The notes beneath the pieces were generated by a model. The model was given only the letters and a program-made list of their open reading frames with translations. It was not told where the DNA came from and searched no databases. DNA of 64,000 bases from Mycolicibacterium rhodesiae NBB3 (GTDB lineage Bacteria > Actinomycetota > Actinomycetes > Mycobacteriales > Mycobacteriaceae): NCBI RefSeq assembly GCF_000230895.2, contig NC_016604.1, positions 2,108,001 through 2,172,000 on the forward strand, in the 5' to 3' direction. A program made the position numbers and the translations under genes. Shown one piece after another: positions 47,554-56,578 of this stretch; the first letter of the stretch is position 1; the number at the start of each line of letters is the position of its first letter.

Positions 47554-48552
47554 CGACGAGCGGTCTTCTTTCCAGCACTGCATCACGTGGTCGGCCAGTC
47601 GGTTTTCGACGACGTCGCGTGCCCTGATACCGAAGATGACGTCGGTTTCCAGATGCGGTTCGCGCGCAACGAGATCGCCGACGACATCGGTGCGCACCAC
47701 CTGTTCGTGAACCGCGTCGGCCACGATGTGCTCCGCGTAGAACTCCACGCACGGCTCGGGCGCGTCCATCCGGCGCAATGCGTCGACCAACCGGCGAGAC
47801 CCCGGCGACGAGGTGATCTCGGTGGAGGCGAAATGACCGATCGCCGCACCCCGCAATTCGCGGTGCAGTCCGAACAGCGACATCAGGTTGACCGACGCCA
47901 GCGCATCGGCCGGAACGTGGTCGATGTAGCCGAGATAGGACGCGTCCAGACCGGCGGCCACCATCAACTCCGCGTACAGATGCTGGTGGACTCGATCGCT
48001 GCGCCCGCCGCCGTACTCGTCGAATTCGACTGCGACGAAAGCGGCTTTGGCCGTTCCGGCAAGACGGGGGATGGCAAACGCGTGGGGGTCACCCTCCTTG
48101 AGGTGATACAGCGAGCGGTGCACGAAGTACTCCCGCATCTGCTCCCAGGTCCCGTGGTCACGCAGGTGATACGACGGGCCACCGCCGTCGACCGGCTCCA
48201 GCGAGATCGCGTCCATTTCCGCTTCCGCGGTGTCGTCGGGTGCAATGTCGCCGACGTCGCGCCGGACGGCGCCGACAAACACGTCCTCGAGTCGCCCGCG
48301 TAGGTGAAGCAATGCCGGGTTCCATTCCCAACGCGCGTTGACCGCGTGAAAACCGCGATAGTGCAGTTCGTAGAGGACGTAGAGGGCGAGTTGCAGGTCG
48401 AGCCCGTACGGATCCGCTTCGGCGATGGGAACGTCGATCGGCCGAAGATGCATGGTCGGCCGCCCGCGGGACAGGGTGTCCAGAATCGTCGCGGACACGG
48501 GCCCGACAGCGTGGGGCAGGGCAGGTTCGACCAGAGTCGATGGCAACGTCAC
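47533..48552 (-). CDS. iron-containing redox enzyme, haem-oxygenase-like diiron oxidase (HDO) family
   Basis: This 339-aa, mostly helical protein is of the haem-oxygenase-like diiron fold. Candidate iron ligands follow the family pattern: Glu176/Glu179 and His189 or His191 with Glu195 in VEFDEYGGGRSDRVHQHLYAEL, and His275, Asp279, His282 in EFYAEHIVADAVHEQ. Related HDOs (UndA, BesC, SznF) carry out oxidative C-C or C-N cleavages on amino-acid or fatty-acid substrates. It faces the methyltransferase-CDGSH pair and overlaps it by 21 bases. The substrate is unknown. Confidence 0.82.
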   Translation of the reverse strand: MTLPSTLVEPALPHAVGPVSATILDTLSRGRPTMHLRPIDVPIAEADPYGLDLQLALYVLYELHYRGFHAVNARWEWNPALLHLRGRLEDVFVGAVRRDVGDIAPDDTAEAEMDAISLEPVDGGGPSYHLRDHGTWEQMREYFVHRSLYHLKEGDPHAFAIPRLAGTAKAAFVAVEFDEYGGGRSDRVHQHLYAELMVAAGLDASYLGYIDHVPADALASVNLMSLFGLHRELRGAAIGHFASTEITSSPGSRRLVDALRRMDAPEPCVEFYAEHIVADAVHEQVVRTDVVGDLVAREPHLETDVIFGIRARDVVENRLADHVMQCWKEDRSSLRRPVG

Positions 48553-48607
48553 GGCATTTTGATTCCCGCCTCTGCGCGGGTCAAACCCGAATTTGCTTCC
48601 GAACGCA

Positions 48608-48635
48608 ATCAGCCGGCCTTGTCAGACCGGCTGAT
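48608..48635 (-). terminator. stem-loop terminator after tRNA-Pro
   Basis: The 9-bp stem ATCAGCCGG/CCGGCTGAT with a 10-nt loop lies ten bases past the tRNA 3' end. The U-run is short, as is usual in mycobacteria. Confidence 0.65.
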
Positions 48636-48644
48636 GTTGTGGTG

Positions 48645-48718
48645 TCGGGGTGGCGGGATTCGAACCCACGACCTCTTCGTCCCGAACGAAGCACGCTACC
48701 AAGCTGCGCCACACCCCG
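48645..48718 (-). tRNA. tRNA-Pro (anticodon CGG)
   Basis: This 74-nt tRNA has acceptor stem CGGGGTG/CACCCCG, D-arm GCGCAGCTTGGTAGCGTGC, anticodon loop TTCGGGA with anticodon CGG, and T-arm GTGGGTTCGAATCCCGC. The 3' CCA is not encoded (CAC follows the discriminator A). Confidence 0.97.
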
Positions 48719-48732
48719 CGTGAAGCCACGAC

Positions 48733-48757
48733 AGCGTATCGCACCCCGATGGTGCGA
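48733..48757 (-). promoter_or_regulatory. candidate tRNA-Pro promoter with overlapping small inverted repeat
   Basis: TACGCT (48733-48738 on the complement) lies 14 bases before the tRNA 5' end, a good -10 position. Immediately upstream is an exact 7-bp inverted repeat, TCGCACC (48739-48745) and GGTGCGA (48751-48757), inside the expected -10/-35 spacer. Confidence 0.35.
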
Positions 48758-48873
48758 CACCAAACGCCGGTCAGGGGTCGTGAGGCGCGCGTCACGACAC
48801 GCCGAGGGATGCAATCGGGTTGTCGGTGACGTTGTGCACACTGACGGTAGAAACCGATTAAGTGAGGCGAGAA

Positions 48874-49071
48874 ATGACTGGGCTCGGAGCTTCCATATAT
48901 CTGGGATTCTTTGCCCTTGCTGCGCTGTGGCTGTTCCTGACCTCCGACGGGCCCCTGACAGGCCGTCCTGACGATCAGGGCCAGCGCCCAGAGCGTTCGA
49001 ATTCGGCCAGGACCTCGGTCCACGCCGACGGGTCCAGCCCATGGCTGCTCAGCCACTCGTCGCAGAAGTAG
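48874..49071 (+). CDS. possible small membrane protein
   Basis: This 65-aa ORF ([24 protein letters not shown]...) has one clear hydrophobic helix and a GAGG ribosome site seven bases upstream. The second half lies antisense to the 3' end of cds1 and is not convincing as protein. It could be a real short membrane peptide with an uninformative tail, or chance. No family recognised. Confidence 0.3.
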   Translation: MTGLGASIYLGFFALAALWLFLTSDGPLTGRPDDQGQRPERSNSARTSVHADGSSPWLLSHSSQK

Positions 49072-50078
49072 GTGTCCGCATAGCGGTCGCCGCTGTCGGC
49101 GAGCAAGGTCACCACTGACCCGCTGCGCCCATTGGCGACCATTTCCGCAAGCAACCCGAACGCGCCCCACAAATTCGTACCTGTCGACGGACCGACCCGC
49201 CGCCCCAGCACCGAACTCACGTGCCACGCGGCCGCGACGGATGCCGAGTCGGGCACGACGACCATGCGGTCCACCACGTCGGGCAGAAATGACGGCTCGA
49301 CGCGCGGCCGACCGATGCCCTCGATGCGCGATGACTTTCCCGTCACGACGTCGCCGCGGCCCTGCGCGTAGGACGGGAAGAACGCGGAATTCTCCGGATC
49401 GACGACGCACAGACGCGTCGCGTAGCGGCGGTACCGAATGAATCGGCCGATCGTCGCGCTGGTGCCACCGGTGCCCGCTCCCACCACGATCCAGTCCGGA
49501 ATCGGATGGGTCTCGTCGCGCATCTGCTGAAAGATCGATTCGGCGATGTTGTTGTTTCCGCGCCAGTCGGTGGCGCGTTCGGCGTTGGTGAACTGGTCGA
49601 GGTAATGGCCGCCCGTCTCCGCCGCCAGCCGCTCGGCCTCGGCGTACACCTGCGACGACTCCGCCACGAAATGGCAACGGCCGCCTTGAGATTCGATCAG
49701 CGCAATCTTGCTTGCACTCGTCGACGACGGCATCACCGCAATGAACGGAAGACCGAGCAGCGCGGCGAAATATGCCTCCGACACCGCCGTCGACCCCGAG
49801 GACGCCTCGATGACAGTGGTGTTCTCGTCGATCCACCCGTTGCACAGCGCGTAGAGGAACAACGAGCGCGCCAACCGGTGCTTCAGACTGCCGGTGATAT
49901 GGGTGGTCTCGTCCTTGAGGTACAGCGCGACATCCGCCCGGTCGCACCACGCCGTCGGCAGCGGGTATCGCAGTAGATGGGTATCGGCACTGCGGCGCGC
50001 GTCGGCCTCGATCAACCGAACCGCGTTGTCCGCCCACTCTCGGGGCCGGCCACGGCTGGCGGCCGGTGCAGCGCCCAC
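48975..50078 (-). CDS. cds1: PLP-dependent cysteine desulfhydrase/cysteine-synthase-like enzyme Cds1
   Basis: This 367-aa fold-type II PLP enzyme has the PLP lysine Lys66 in HITGSLKHR, the substrate loop [13 protein letters not shown], and the phosphate-binding loop [14 protein letters not shown]. It corresponds to Rv3684, described as Cds1, an L-cysteine desulfhydrase producing H2S, pyruvate and ammonia in M. tuberculosis (from memory). H2S can support respiration and redox balance. It starts six bases after the phosphoesterase stop codon in the same direction. Confidence 0.85.
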   Translation of the reverse strand: MGAAPAASRGRPREWADNAVRLIEADARRSADTHLLRYPLPTAWCDRADVALYLKDETTHITGSLKHRLARSLFLYALCNGWIDENTTVIEASSGSTAVSEAYFAALLGLPFIAVMPSSTSASKIALIESQGGRCHFVAESSQVYAEAERLAAETGGHYLDQFTNAERATDWRGNNNIAESIFQQMRDETHPIPDWIVVGAGTGGTSATIGRFIRYRRYATRLCVVDPENSAFFPSYAQGRGDVVTGKSSRIEGIGRPRVEPSFLPDVVDRMVVVPDSASVAAAWHVSSVLGRRVGPSTGTNLWGAFGLLAEMVANGRSGSVVTLLADSGDRYADTYFCDEWLSSHGLDPSAWTEVLAEFERSGRWP

Positions 50079-50083
50079 GTCGG

Positions 50084-51040
50084 TCAGCGCACCGAGACGC
50101 TCGGGTGCGACTGCCCCTCCCGGATGCCTTCGTACGAGCCCCCGGTCGGGGCGGCGATCAGCGTCAACAACGTCGCTTCAGGTCGGCAGCAGAAACGCAC
50201 GGGCGCATACGGTGAGGTGCCGATGCCCGCGGAAACGTGCAGCTGCGTGTGGGCTCCCCACTGCGAAGCCCCCTTGGCCCGCGAGCGGTCCAGCTCGCAG
50301 TTGGTTACGACGGCGCCGTAGAGCGGCAGACACACCTGACCGCCGTGGGTGTGGCCGGCCATGATCAGCTGATACCCGTCGGCGGCGAACCGATCGAGCA
50401 CGCGCGGCTCGGGCGAGTGGGTGAGTCCCAGCCTCAGGTTGACGGCGGGGTTGGCGGGACCGGCGATCGTCTCGTACCGGTCACGCTTGAGGTGCGGGTC
50501 GTCGACCCCCGCGGCGGCGATCAGCAGACCGCCCACCTCGAACTCGCGCCGGGTGTGCGTCATGTCCAGCCAGCCGCGTTCGGTGAATGCCGCCCGAAGG
50601 TCCTGCCACGGCAGCGGCTCCCCATGCACCCGGTGGGTCGGATTGGTCACATAATTCAGCGGATTCTTTGGCCGCGGGCCGAAGTAGTCGTTGCTGCCGA
50701 ACACGAACACACCTGGCACCGAAAGCAGGTCACCGAGGGCCTGAACGACGGCCGGTACGGCTTTCGGGTGGGACAGGTTGTCGCCGGTATTGACGACGAA
50801 GTCCGGCTCCAGCCTGGCCAGGTCCCGCAGCCAGTCCTGCTTACGGCGCTGCTGGGGGCGCATGTGGAGGTCGCTGATGTGCAGCACCTTCAGCGGTGAC
50901 GATCCAGGAGAGAGCACCGGCATCGTCACCTCGCGCACGGCGAACGCATTGCGCTCGATGAGCGATGCGTAGCCGACCCCCGCGACCAGCGAACCGGCGG
51001 TGACGACTGCGGACTTCTTCAGGATCGAAGACGCGGACAT
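50084..51040 (-). CDS. calcineurin-like metallophosphoesterase (Rv3683-like)
   Basis: This 318-aa protein has an N-terminal hydrophobic anchor ([19 protein letters not shown]) and the metallophosphoesterase motifs [24 protein letters not shown] and [11 protein letters not shown], which supply the two-metal site. The GSND in place of GNHD is a known family variant. The anchor suggests an envelope-facing domain. Probably an operon with ponA2 upstream and cds1 downstream. Substrate unknown. Confidence 0.88.
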   Translation of the reverse strand: MSASSILKKSAVVTAGSLVAGVGYASLIERNAFAVREVTMPVLSPGSSPLKVLHISDLHMRPQQRRKQDWLRDLARLEPDFVVNTGDNLSHPKAVPAVVQALGDLLSVPGVFVFGSNDYFGPRPKNPLNYVTNPTHRVHGEPLPWQDLRAAFTERGWLDMTHTRREFEVGGLLIAAAGVDDPHLKRDRYETIAGPANPAVNLRLGLTHSPEPRVLDRFAADGYQLIMAGHTHGGQVCLPLYGAVVTNCELDRSRAKGASQWGAHTQLHVSAGIGTSPYAPVRFCCRPEATLLTLIAAPTGGSYEGIREGQSHPSVSVR

Positions 51041-51114
51041 GCACGAGAGCTTACTGCCAGCCGGTTGTTCAGACCGATTTCACTCGCGTCCGCGTGGGCG
51101 ACACCACAGCAGTA

Positions 51115-53607
51115 TCACGGTGGTGGTGGTGGCGGAGGCGGCGCCCCGAACGGCGGTGGCGGCGGCGGCGCCGGTGGAGGCGGCGGACCGAGTACCGGCA
51201 CCGTGATGGGCGGCAGCCCCGGAATCTGGACCACGGTCTGGCCGACCGGGGGCGGAACTCCCGGAATTTCACCCGGCGGTGGTGGTGGCGGTGCCGGTGG
51301 GATGCCGTTGGAGATCTGGATCGTGATGATCGATCCCGGCACCGTCTGCCCGGCGGGCGACGTACCGACCACCGAACCGTAGGACGCGGCGCTGTTCACC
51401 GGCGTGGACTCGTTGGCGACCTGGAATCCGGCGTCGCGCAGCCGCTGCCGTGCCGTGCTCTCGTTCAGGCCCGCGACACTGGGCACCCGCGAACCCGGCG
51501 CACCGTCGACGTAACGCGGATCGGTCGGGGGCAGCGAGATCGGGCCGTAGTTGTTGGCGATCGGCATCATCGCCGTGAACCACGTCCTGGCGGGTTCGTT
51601 GCCGCCGAACAGGTTGCCGTTGCCGCCACATTGGCGCAGAGGATAGGAGCACAGCGCGCCGGGAGCGGTCGAGTCGTCGTAGATGTAGTTGGCGGCGGCG
51701 TACTGATTCGTGAAGCCGAGGAAGCCCGCAGAACGGCTGGCCTCCGTCGTGCCGGTCTTGCCGGACATCGGCAGGTTCCAGCCGACCGAGCCCGCGGCCC
51801 CGGCAGCGGTTCCCCCGCCGGTGTCGTCCTTGCTCATCGCGTTGGCGAGGGTGTTGGCCAAGCCCTCGGGTACGACCTGCTCACAGGTTTCGGTGGTCAC
51901 CGACACCTGCTTGCCGTCGCGGTCGATCACCTCGGCGATCGGATTCGGCGGGCACCACATGCCACCGGAGGCCAGCGTCGCCGCGACATTCGACAACTCC
52001 AACGCGTTGACCTCGATCGGTCCCAGCGTGAACGAACCGAGGTTCTGGCGTTTGACGAAGTCCGCGAGGCTTTCGTTGCTCTCGGGGTCATAGTCACGGG
52101 CGGTACCGGGCAGCGCGTAGGACCGCAGGCCGAGCTTGACTGCCATATCGACGGTCCGCTGGACGCCCACCTGCGAGATCAGCTTCGCGAACGCTGTGTT
52201 GGGCGACGTCGCCAGCGCGTCGGTGACGCTCATGGTGCCGCGGTAGTTGCCCGCGTTCTGCACACACCACGTCGCGGCCGGGCACCCCGGGGCGCCGCCG
52301 CTGCCCAGGCCCTTGGCCTGGAATCGCGACGGTGCGTCCAGCTGGGCGTTGATGCCCATGCCCATGTCCATCGCGGCCGCGGTGGTGAAGATCTTGAAGA
52401 TCGAGCCCGCACCGTCGCCGACCAGTGAGAAAGGCTGGGGCTGCATGGTCTCGCCGGCATCGAGGTTCAGGCCGTAATTGCGGTTACTGGCCATGGCAAG
52501 CACCGGATGGGATTCCTTGCCCGGCCTGATGACGCTCATGACGCTGGCGACACCGTCGAGGTCGGGGCTGGCGATCTCGTTCACCGCGGCCTTCACCGGA
52601 CCCTGGACGTCGGGATCCAGGGTGGTCTTGATCAGATAGCCGCCCCGGGCGACCTGCTCTTTGCTGATCCCGGCGCGCGCCAGATATTCGAGCACGTAGT
52701 CACAGAAGAATGCGCGATCGCCCGCCGCGATGCAGCCCCGCGGCAACTCCTTGGGCACCGGCAGCACGCCCAGCGGCTGCTCCTTGGCCGCCCGCAGCGC
52801 GGCGGCCTCGGCGGGAATGTTCTCGATCATGGTGTCCAACACCACGTTTCGCCGGGCCAACGCACCTTCGGGGTTGGTGTACGGATTCAGCGTGCTGGTG
52901 GACTGCACCATGCCGGCCAGCAGCGCCGCCTGCTGCCAGTTCAGCTCGGAGGCATTGATCCCGAAATACGTCTGCGCGGCGTCCTGCACTCCGAACGCGC
53001 CGTTGCCGAACGACACGAGGTTCAGATAGCGCGTCAGGATCTCCGGCTTGGTGAATGTCTTGTCCAGCGTCAGGGCCATGCGAATTTCGCGCAGTTTGCG
53101 GGCGGGAGTGGTTTCGATGGCCGCGCGCTTCTCCGCGTCGGTCTGCGCGATCACCAGCAACTGATAATTCTTGACGTACTGCTGCTCGAGCGTCGAACCG
53201 CCACGGGTGTCGAGGTTTCCGGACAGATACCCCGACAAGCCGGTGAGCGTGCCCTGCCAGTCCACCCCGTTGTGCTCGGCGAACCGCTTGTCCTCGATGG
53301 ACACGATCGCCAGCTTCATGGTGTTGGCGATCTGATCGCTCGGCACCTCGAACCGGCGCTGGCTGTACAGCCACGCGATGGTGTTGCCCTTGGCGTCGAC
53401 CATTGTCGAGACCTGCGGCACCTCGCCCTCGACCAGCTGGGCCGAACCATTGGCCACCACGTCGGAGGCTCGGTTCGAGATCAGACCGAACCCGCCTACC
53501 ACGGGAAACATCAGTGCCGCGAGGACGACGCTCGCCAAGAGACAGCACCACGCGAGCTTGATCACCGTGACCGCTGATGGCGGCGGGGTCGACGGGCTTT
53601 CCGGCAT
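51115..53607 (-). CDS. ponA2: class A penicillin-binding protein PonA2 with PASTA domain
   Basis: This 830-aa bifunctional peptidoglycan synthase has a cytoplasmic N-terminus and membrane anchor (about residues 10-35), a glycosyltransferase domain (SIEDKRFAEHNGVDW with the catalytic Glu), a transpeptidase domain (active Ser in GSIFK near residue 400, SPN, KTGT near 615), one PASTA domain (about 690-750), and a Pro-rich C-terminus ending in eight prolines. The PASTA domain distinguishes it from PonA1. It makes wall under stress and in non-replicating cells. The start MPESPSTPPP at 53607 is preferred over one 33 bases upstream. Confidence 0.95.
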   Translation of the reverse strand: MPESPSTPPPSAVTVIKLAWCCLLASVVLAALMFPVVGGFGLISNRASDVVANGSAQLVEGEVPQVSTMVDAKGNTIAWLYSQRRFEVPSDQIANTMKLAIVSIEDKRFAEHNGVDWQGTLTGLSGYLSGNLDTRGGSTLEQQYVKNYQLLVIAQTDAEKRAAIETTPARKLREIRMALTLDKTFTKPEILTRYLNLVSFGNGAFGVQDAAQTYFGINASELNWQQAALLAGMVQSTSTLNPYTNPEGALARRNVVLDTMIENIPAEAAALRAAKEQPLGVLPVPKELPRGCIAAGDRAFFCDYVLEYLARAGISKEQVARGGYLIKTTLDPDVQGPVKAAVNEIASPDLDGVASVMSVIRPGKESHPVLAMASNRNYGLNLDAGETMQPQPFSLVGDGAGSIFKIFTTAAAMDMGMGINAQLDAPSRFQAKGLGSGGAPGCPAATWCVQNAGNYRGTMSVTDALATSPNTAFAKLISQVGVQRTVDMAVKLGLRSYALPGTARDYDPESNESLADFVKRQNLGSFTLGPIEVNALELSNVAATLASGGMWCPPNPIAEVIDRDGKQVSVTTETCEQVVPEGLANTLANAMSKDDTGGGTAAGAAGSVGWNLPMSGKTGTTEASRSAGFLGFTNQYAAANYIYDDSTAPGALCSYPLRQCGGNGNLFGGNEPARTWFTAMMPIANNYGPISLPPTDPRYVDGAPGSRVPSVAGLNESTARQRLRDAGFQVANESTPVNSAASYGSVVGTSPAGQTVPGSIITIQISNGIPPAPPPPPPGEIPGVPPPVGQTVVQIPGLPPITVPVLGPPPPPAPPPPPPFGAPPPPPPPP

Positions 53608-53738
53608 GCGTACAGAGTAACTAGAGGAGTCACCCGGCAAAATTTGCGGATTCCTCTCGCCCCGTTGATGAGAGAACTAAGCCCATTTACCTGCGCGCGC
53701 GTCAATTTTGCTCAGAGTTTGCTTAACGACGGCACGGT

Positions 53739-53759
53739 CGTCCCAAAAAAGGGGGGACG
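53739..53759. promoter_or_regulatory. A6/G6-centred inverted repeat in ponA2-whiB4 gap
   Basis: CGTCCC (53739-53744) and GGGACG (53754-53759) flank A6 G3. The 305-bp gap between these divergent genes also holds the only long A/T-rich patch of the region (about 53690-53725), so it probably contains both promoters. Confidence 0.3.
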
Positions 53760-53840
53760 TACGTATTGCGCAGAAGTGCCCTGACCACTTAAGTTGTCCT
53801 AGCAGTGCGATGCAGGTCACACTCGACCTCGCATAGCGAC

Positions 53841-53861
53841 GTAGAACTCACAAAGTTCTAC
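53841..53861 (+). promoter_or_regulatory. perfect palindrome upstream of whiB4
   Basis: Arms GTAGAACT (53841-53848) and AGTTCTAC (53854-53861) are exact complements with spacer CACAA. The centre is about 60 bases before the whiB4 start. Spacing does not fit the mycobacterial LexA box (GAAC-n4-GTTC), so it is probably an operator for another dimeric regulator. Confidence 0.5.
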
Positions 53862-53912
53862 ACCGGATGAGTATGCCGTCGTCGGGGGGCGGCCGGAACG
53901 AAGGGGAATTCT

Positions 53913-54269
53913 GTGTCCGGTACGAGGCCCGTTGCGCGAAGGACAAGTATGACCGTTACTGCCCCAACTGTCGTCCAGGGCGCCGAGGCCGAGGCACGCA
54001 TTGCCTGGGTTTCGCAGGCGCGTTGCCGCCAGGCCGACCCTGACGAACTGTTCGTTCGCGGGGCCGCGCAGCGTAAAGCCGCGGTGATTTGCCGGCACTG
54101 CCCGGTGATCCTGGAATGCGGCGCCGACGCGCTGGACAACCGCGTGGAGTTCGGTGTGTGGGGAGGCATGACCGAACGCCAGCGTCGCGCCCTGCTCAAG
54201 CAGCACCCCGAGGTGGTCTCCTGGGCGGAGTTCTTCACGGCCCAGCGCAAGCACCGCAGCGCCGTCTAA
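53913..54269 (+). CDS. whiB4: WhiB4 iron-sulfur redox regulator
   Basis: This 118-aa WhiB-family protein has the four [4Fe-4S] ligands Cys38, Cys60, Cys63 and Cys69 (C-X21-C-X2-C-X5-C) and the GVWGGMTERQRR turn, followed by a basic C-terminus. In M. tuberculosis WhiB4 is an oxygen- and NO-sensitive repressor of antioxidant genes. The GTG 53913 (AAGGGGA upstream) gives the known 118-aa length; an in-frame ATG at 53949 also has a good site (GAAGGAC) and would drop 12 residues. It is divergent from ponA2. Confidence 0.95.
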   Translation: MSGTRPVARRTSMTVTAPTVVQGAEAEARIAWVSQARCRQADPDELFVRGAAQRKAAVICRHCPVILECGADALDNRVEFGVWGGMTERQRRALLKQHPEVVSWAEFFTAQRKHRSAV

Positions 54270-54272
54270 AAA

Positions 54273-54390
54273 GCGGCTCACGCCGCTCAAGCCGGATTGC
54301 GGCTCACGCCGCTCAAGCCGGACTGCGGCTCACGCCGCTCAAGCCGGACTGCGGCTCACGCCGCTCAAGCCGGACTGCGGCTCACGCCGC
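54273..54390. repeat. 26-bp tandem repeat, 4.5 copies, between convergent whiB4 and bagB
   Basis: Four full units (GCGGCTCACGCCGCTCAAGC followed by CGGACT) start at 54273, 54299, 54325 and 54351 with a 14-bp partial unit at 54377. The first ends CGGATT, the others CGGACT. Each contains the small hairpin AGCGGC-TCAC-GCCGCT. The array starts four bases after the whiB4 stop and the bagB stop codon lies inside the last partial unit. Confidence 0.9.
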
Positions 54391-55512
54391 AGGAGCCTCG
54401 CCGGTGATCTGATCGGCTATCGCCCGCAGCGCGTCCAGGTCGGACACGTCGAACGGCAACGACGGGACCCCCACGATCGCCACATGCGGATTGGCGCCGG
54501 TGAAGCGCGACAGCAGCCTGATCTCACGCTTGGACCGTCCGGCGCGGTCGGAGTGGATCCGCAGCACCGCTGCGGTCACCGAGTCGGGATCCGACTTCTC
54601 CAGCGAGTCCGCCGCCTCGTCAGCCTTCTCGGCGTTCAGCGACGACAACATCGGGTGCGTGCGGTTCAGGATCAACCCGGACAGCGGCATGTGCTCCTGC
54701 GAGAGCCGGTCGATGAAGAACGAAGCCTCGCGCAGCGCGTCCGGCTCGGCGGCGGACACCACGACGAACTGGGTGCCCCGACGCTTCAACAATTCGTACG
54801 TGCGGTCGGCCTTCTCGCGGAACCCGCCGAATGTCGCGTCCAGAGACTGGACGAAAGATGCGGCATCACCGAGCATTTGAGATCCAAGCACCGTCGACAG
54901 TGCTCGCATCGCCAGCCCCATCGCGCCCGTCACCAGCTTGCCGATGCCGCGACCGGGACCCAGCAACAGCTTCCACAGTCGGCTGTCCATGAAGCCGCCC
55001 AACCGTTTTGGAGCGTCGAGGAAGTCGAGCGCGTTGCGGGACGGTGGTGTGTCGACGACGACGAGATCCCAGCGGTCCTCGGCGAGCAGCTGGCCAAGCT
55101 TCTCCATCGCCATGTATTCCTGCGTGCCCGCCAGCGACGTCGCGACGGTCTGATAGAACTGGTTGTCCAGAATCTCTTGTGCGCGTTCCGGTCCGGAGTA
55201 CTGGAGCACCATTTCGTCGAACGTGCGGCGCATGTCGAGCATCATCGCGTGCAGTTCGCCCGACACTTCAGGGGCCAGCGGAACCCGCTGCGGGGTGTTG
55301 CCGAGATCCTTGATACCGAGTGCCTGCGCCAGTCGTTTGGCTGGGTCGATGGTCAGCACCACGACCGTGCGGCCATACTCGGCGGCGCGTAGCGCCATCG
55401 CCGCTGCGGTGGTCGTCTTGCCGACACCGCCTGCGCCGCAACACACAACGACGCGGTTGGAGGTGTCGGACAGGATCGATGCCATGTCAAGCGCGGGCGG
55501 TGTGGTACTCAC
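54382..55512 (-). CDS. bagB: ArsA/Get3-like ATPase BagB (Rv3680)
   Basis: This 376-aa P-loop ATPase is of the ArsA/Get3 family. Its deviant Walker A is GAGGVGKTT (residues 26-34), in which the signature lysine of GKGGxGK is replaced by Ala. It has the switch I/II-like stretches [14 protein letters not shown] and [16 protein letters not shown]. The M. tuberculosis pair Rv3679-Rv3680 was described as BagA/BagB, Get3 homologues (from memory). It starts where bagA stops. Stop codon inside the tandem repeat, so the C-terminus (GEAPAA) is partly repeat-encoded. Confidence 0.88.
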   Translation of the reverse strand: MSTTPPALDMASILSDTSNRVVVCCGAGGVGKTTTAAAMALRAAEYGRTVVVLTIDPAKRLAQALGIKDLGNTPQRVPLAPEVSGELHAMMLDMRRTFDEMVLQYSGPERAQEILDNQFYQTVATSLAGTQEYMAMEKLGQLLAEDRWDLVVVDTPPSRNALDFLDAPKRLGGFMDSRLWKLLLGPGRGIGKLVTGAMGLAMRALSTVLGSQMLGDAASFVQSLDATFGGFREKADRTYELLKRRGTQFVVVSAAEPDALREASFFIDRLSQEHMPLSGLILNRTHPMLSSLNAEKADEAADSLEKSDPDSVTAAVLRIHSDRAGRSKREIRLLSRFTGANPHVAIVGVPSLPFDVSDLDALRAIADQITGEAPAA

Positions 55513-56531
55513 TATCTGACCCCCTGCTGGGCGAGCGCTTCGGCGAGTTCGTAGAGGCTGCCCAGATCGACGCCATCGGAAATCTGCGGAAGCTGCAGAC
55601 GCGCCAAGTCGAGCTCATCGAGCTGCTCGGCACTCTCGGCTCGTGCCTGGATCCGAGTGGCATGCTGAATCGTCTCGGTCAACAGCCCCGCGAAGTCGGT
55701 GTCGGACAACGTGATTCCTACGTCGTTCAGCCCGGCGCGGACAGCGTCGGCATCGATTACGCCCTCGGCCGCCTTGATCAGGTCATCCGGCGGCAGATAC
55801 GACGGGATGTTCCGGTTGACGATGACGCTGCCGATCGGCAGGCCCAACTCCTTGAGCTCTTCGATGGCCTCCAGCGTCTCCTGGATGGGCAGCGCCTCGA
55901 GCAGGGTCACCAGATGGATCGCGGTGAGGTCCGAGTGCAGCACCTTGACGACACTTTCGGCCTGCGAATGCACCGGACCGCCCTTGGCCAACTGAGAGAC
56001 GGCCTTGGTGACGTCGAGGAACCGGGAGATGCGGCCCGTCGGGGGCGAGTCGACGACGACGGCGTCGTAGACGGGGTGCTTACCCTTCTCGGCGCGGGTG
56101 ACGATCTCGCGGATCTTGCCAGTGAGGAGCACGTCGCGCAGGCCGGGCGCGATCGTCGTGGCGAATTCCACCGCGCCGATCCGTCGCATGGCCCGGCCGG
56201 CCAGACCGAGGTTGTAGAACATGTCGAGGTATTCGAGGAATGCCGCCTCGGTGTCGATCGCCAGCGCATTCACTGTCCCGCCTCCGTCGGCGGTGGCGAT
56301 CTTGACCTCTTCGTAGGGCAGCGGTGGCACGTCGAACAACTGCGCGATGCCTTGCCGCCCTTCGACTTCCACCAACAGCACCTTGCGGCCGCCTGCGGCG
56401 AGCGCTAACGCTAGTGCGGCGGCGATGGTCGACTTACCAGTTCCGCCCTTGCCCGTGACGAAGTGCAGCCGCGCCTTGGTCAGGCGGGACGGCCAACCGA
56501 CCGCGCTGCGGTCTTCAGAGGTGGTGCCCAC
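55512..56531 (-). CDS. bagA: ArsA/Get3-like ATPase BagA (Rv3679)
   Basis: This 339-aa Get3-like ATPase has an intact deviant Walker [10 protein letters not shown] at residues 27-35, [16 protein letters not shown] and [17 protein letters not shown] (switch II region). Together with BagB it probably forms a heterodimer in which only this subunit keeps the signature lysine. The GTG start is divergent from the DUF4177 gene (47 bases between). Its client is unknown; eukaryotic Get3 targets tail-anchored membrane proteins. Confidence 0.9.
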   Translation of the reverse strand: MGTTSEDRSAVGWPSRLTKARLHFVTGKGGTGKSTIAAALALALAAGGRKVLLVEVEGRQGIAQLFDVPPLPYEEVKIATADGGGTVNALAIDTEAAFLEYLDMFYNLGLAGRAMRRIGAVEFATTIAPGLRDVLLTGKIREIVTRAEKGKHPVYDAVVVDSPPTGRISRFLDVTKAVSQLAKGGPVHSQAESVVKVLHSDLTAIHLVTLLEALPIQETLEAIEELKELGLPIGSVIVNRNIPSYLPPDDLIKAAEGVIDADAVRAGLNDVGITLSDTDFAGLLTETIQHATRIQARAESAEQLDELDLARLQLPQISDGVDLGSLYELAEALAQQGVR

Positions 56532-56578
56532 CTGTGCATGCTAACCAAGTGCGTATCGGTGCCGGATAAGCTCATCAC

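Noticed and set aside
48645..48718. Genomic-island insertion at tRNA-Pro
   Set aside because: No integrase, no direct repeat of the tRNA 3' end and no foreign composition on either side.
51094..52428. 444-aa plus-strand open frame antisense to ponA2
   Set aside because: Shadow of the ponA2 3' half, Arg/Gly-rich with no domain.
53841..53861. LexA/SOS box before whiB4
   Set aside because: GAAC and GTTC are separated by seven bases; the mycobacterial SOS box needs four.
54273..54390. CRISPR array
   Set aside because: The 26-bp units abut directly with no spacers and no cas genes are present.
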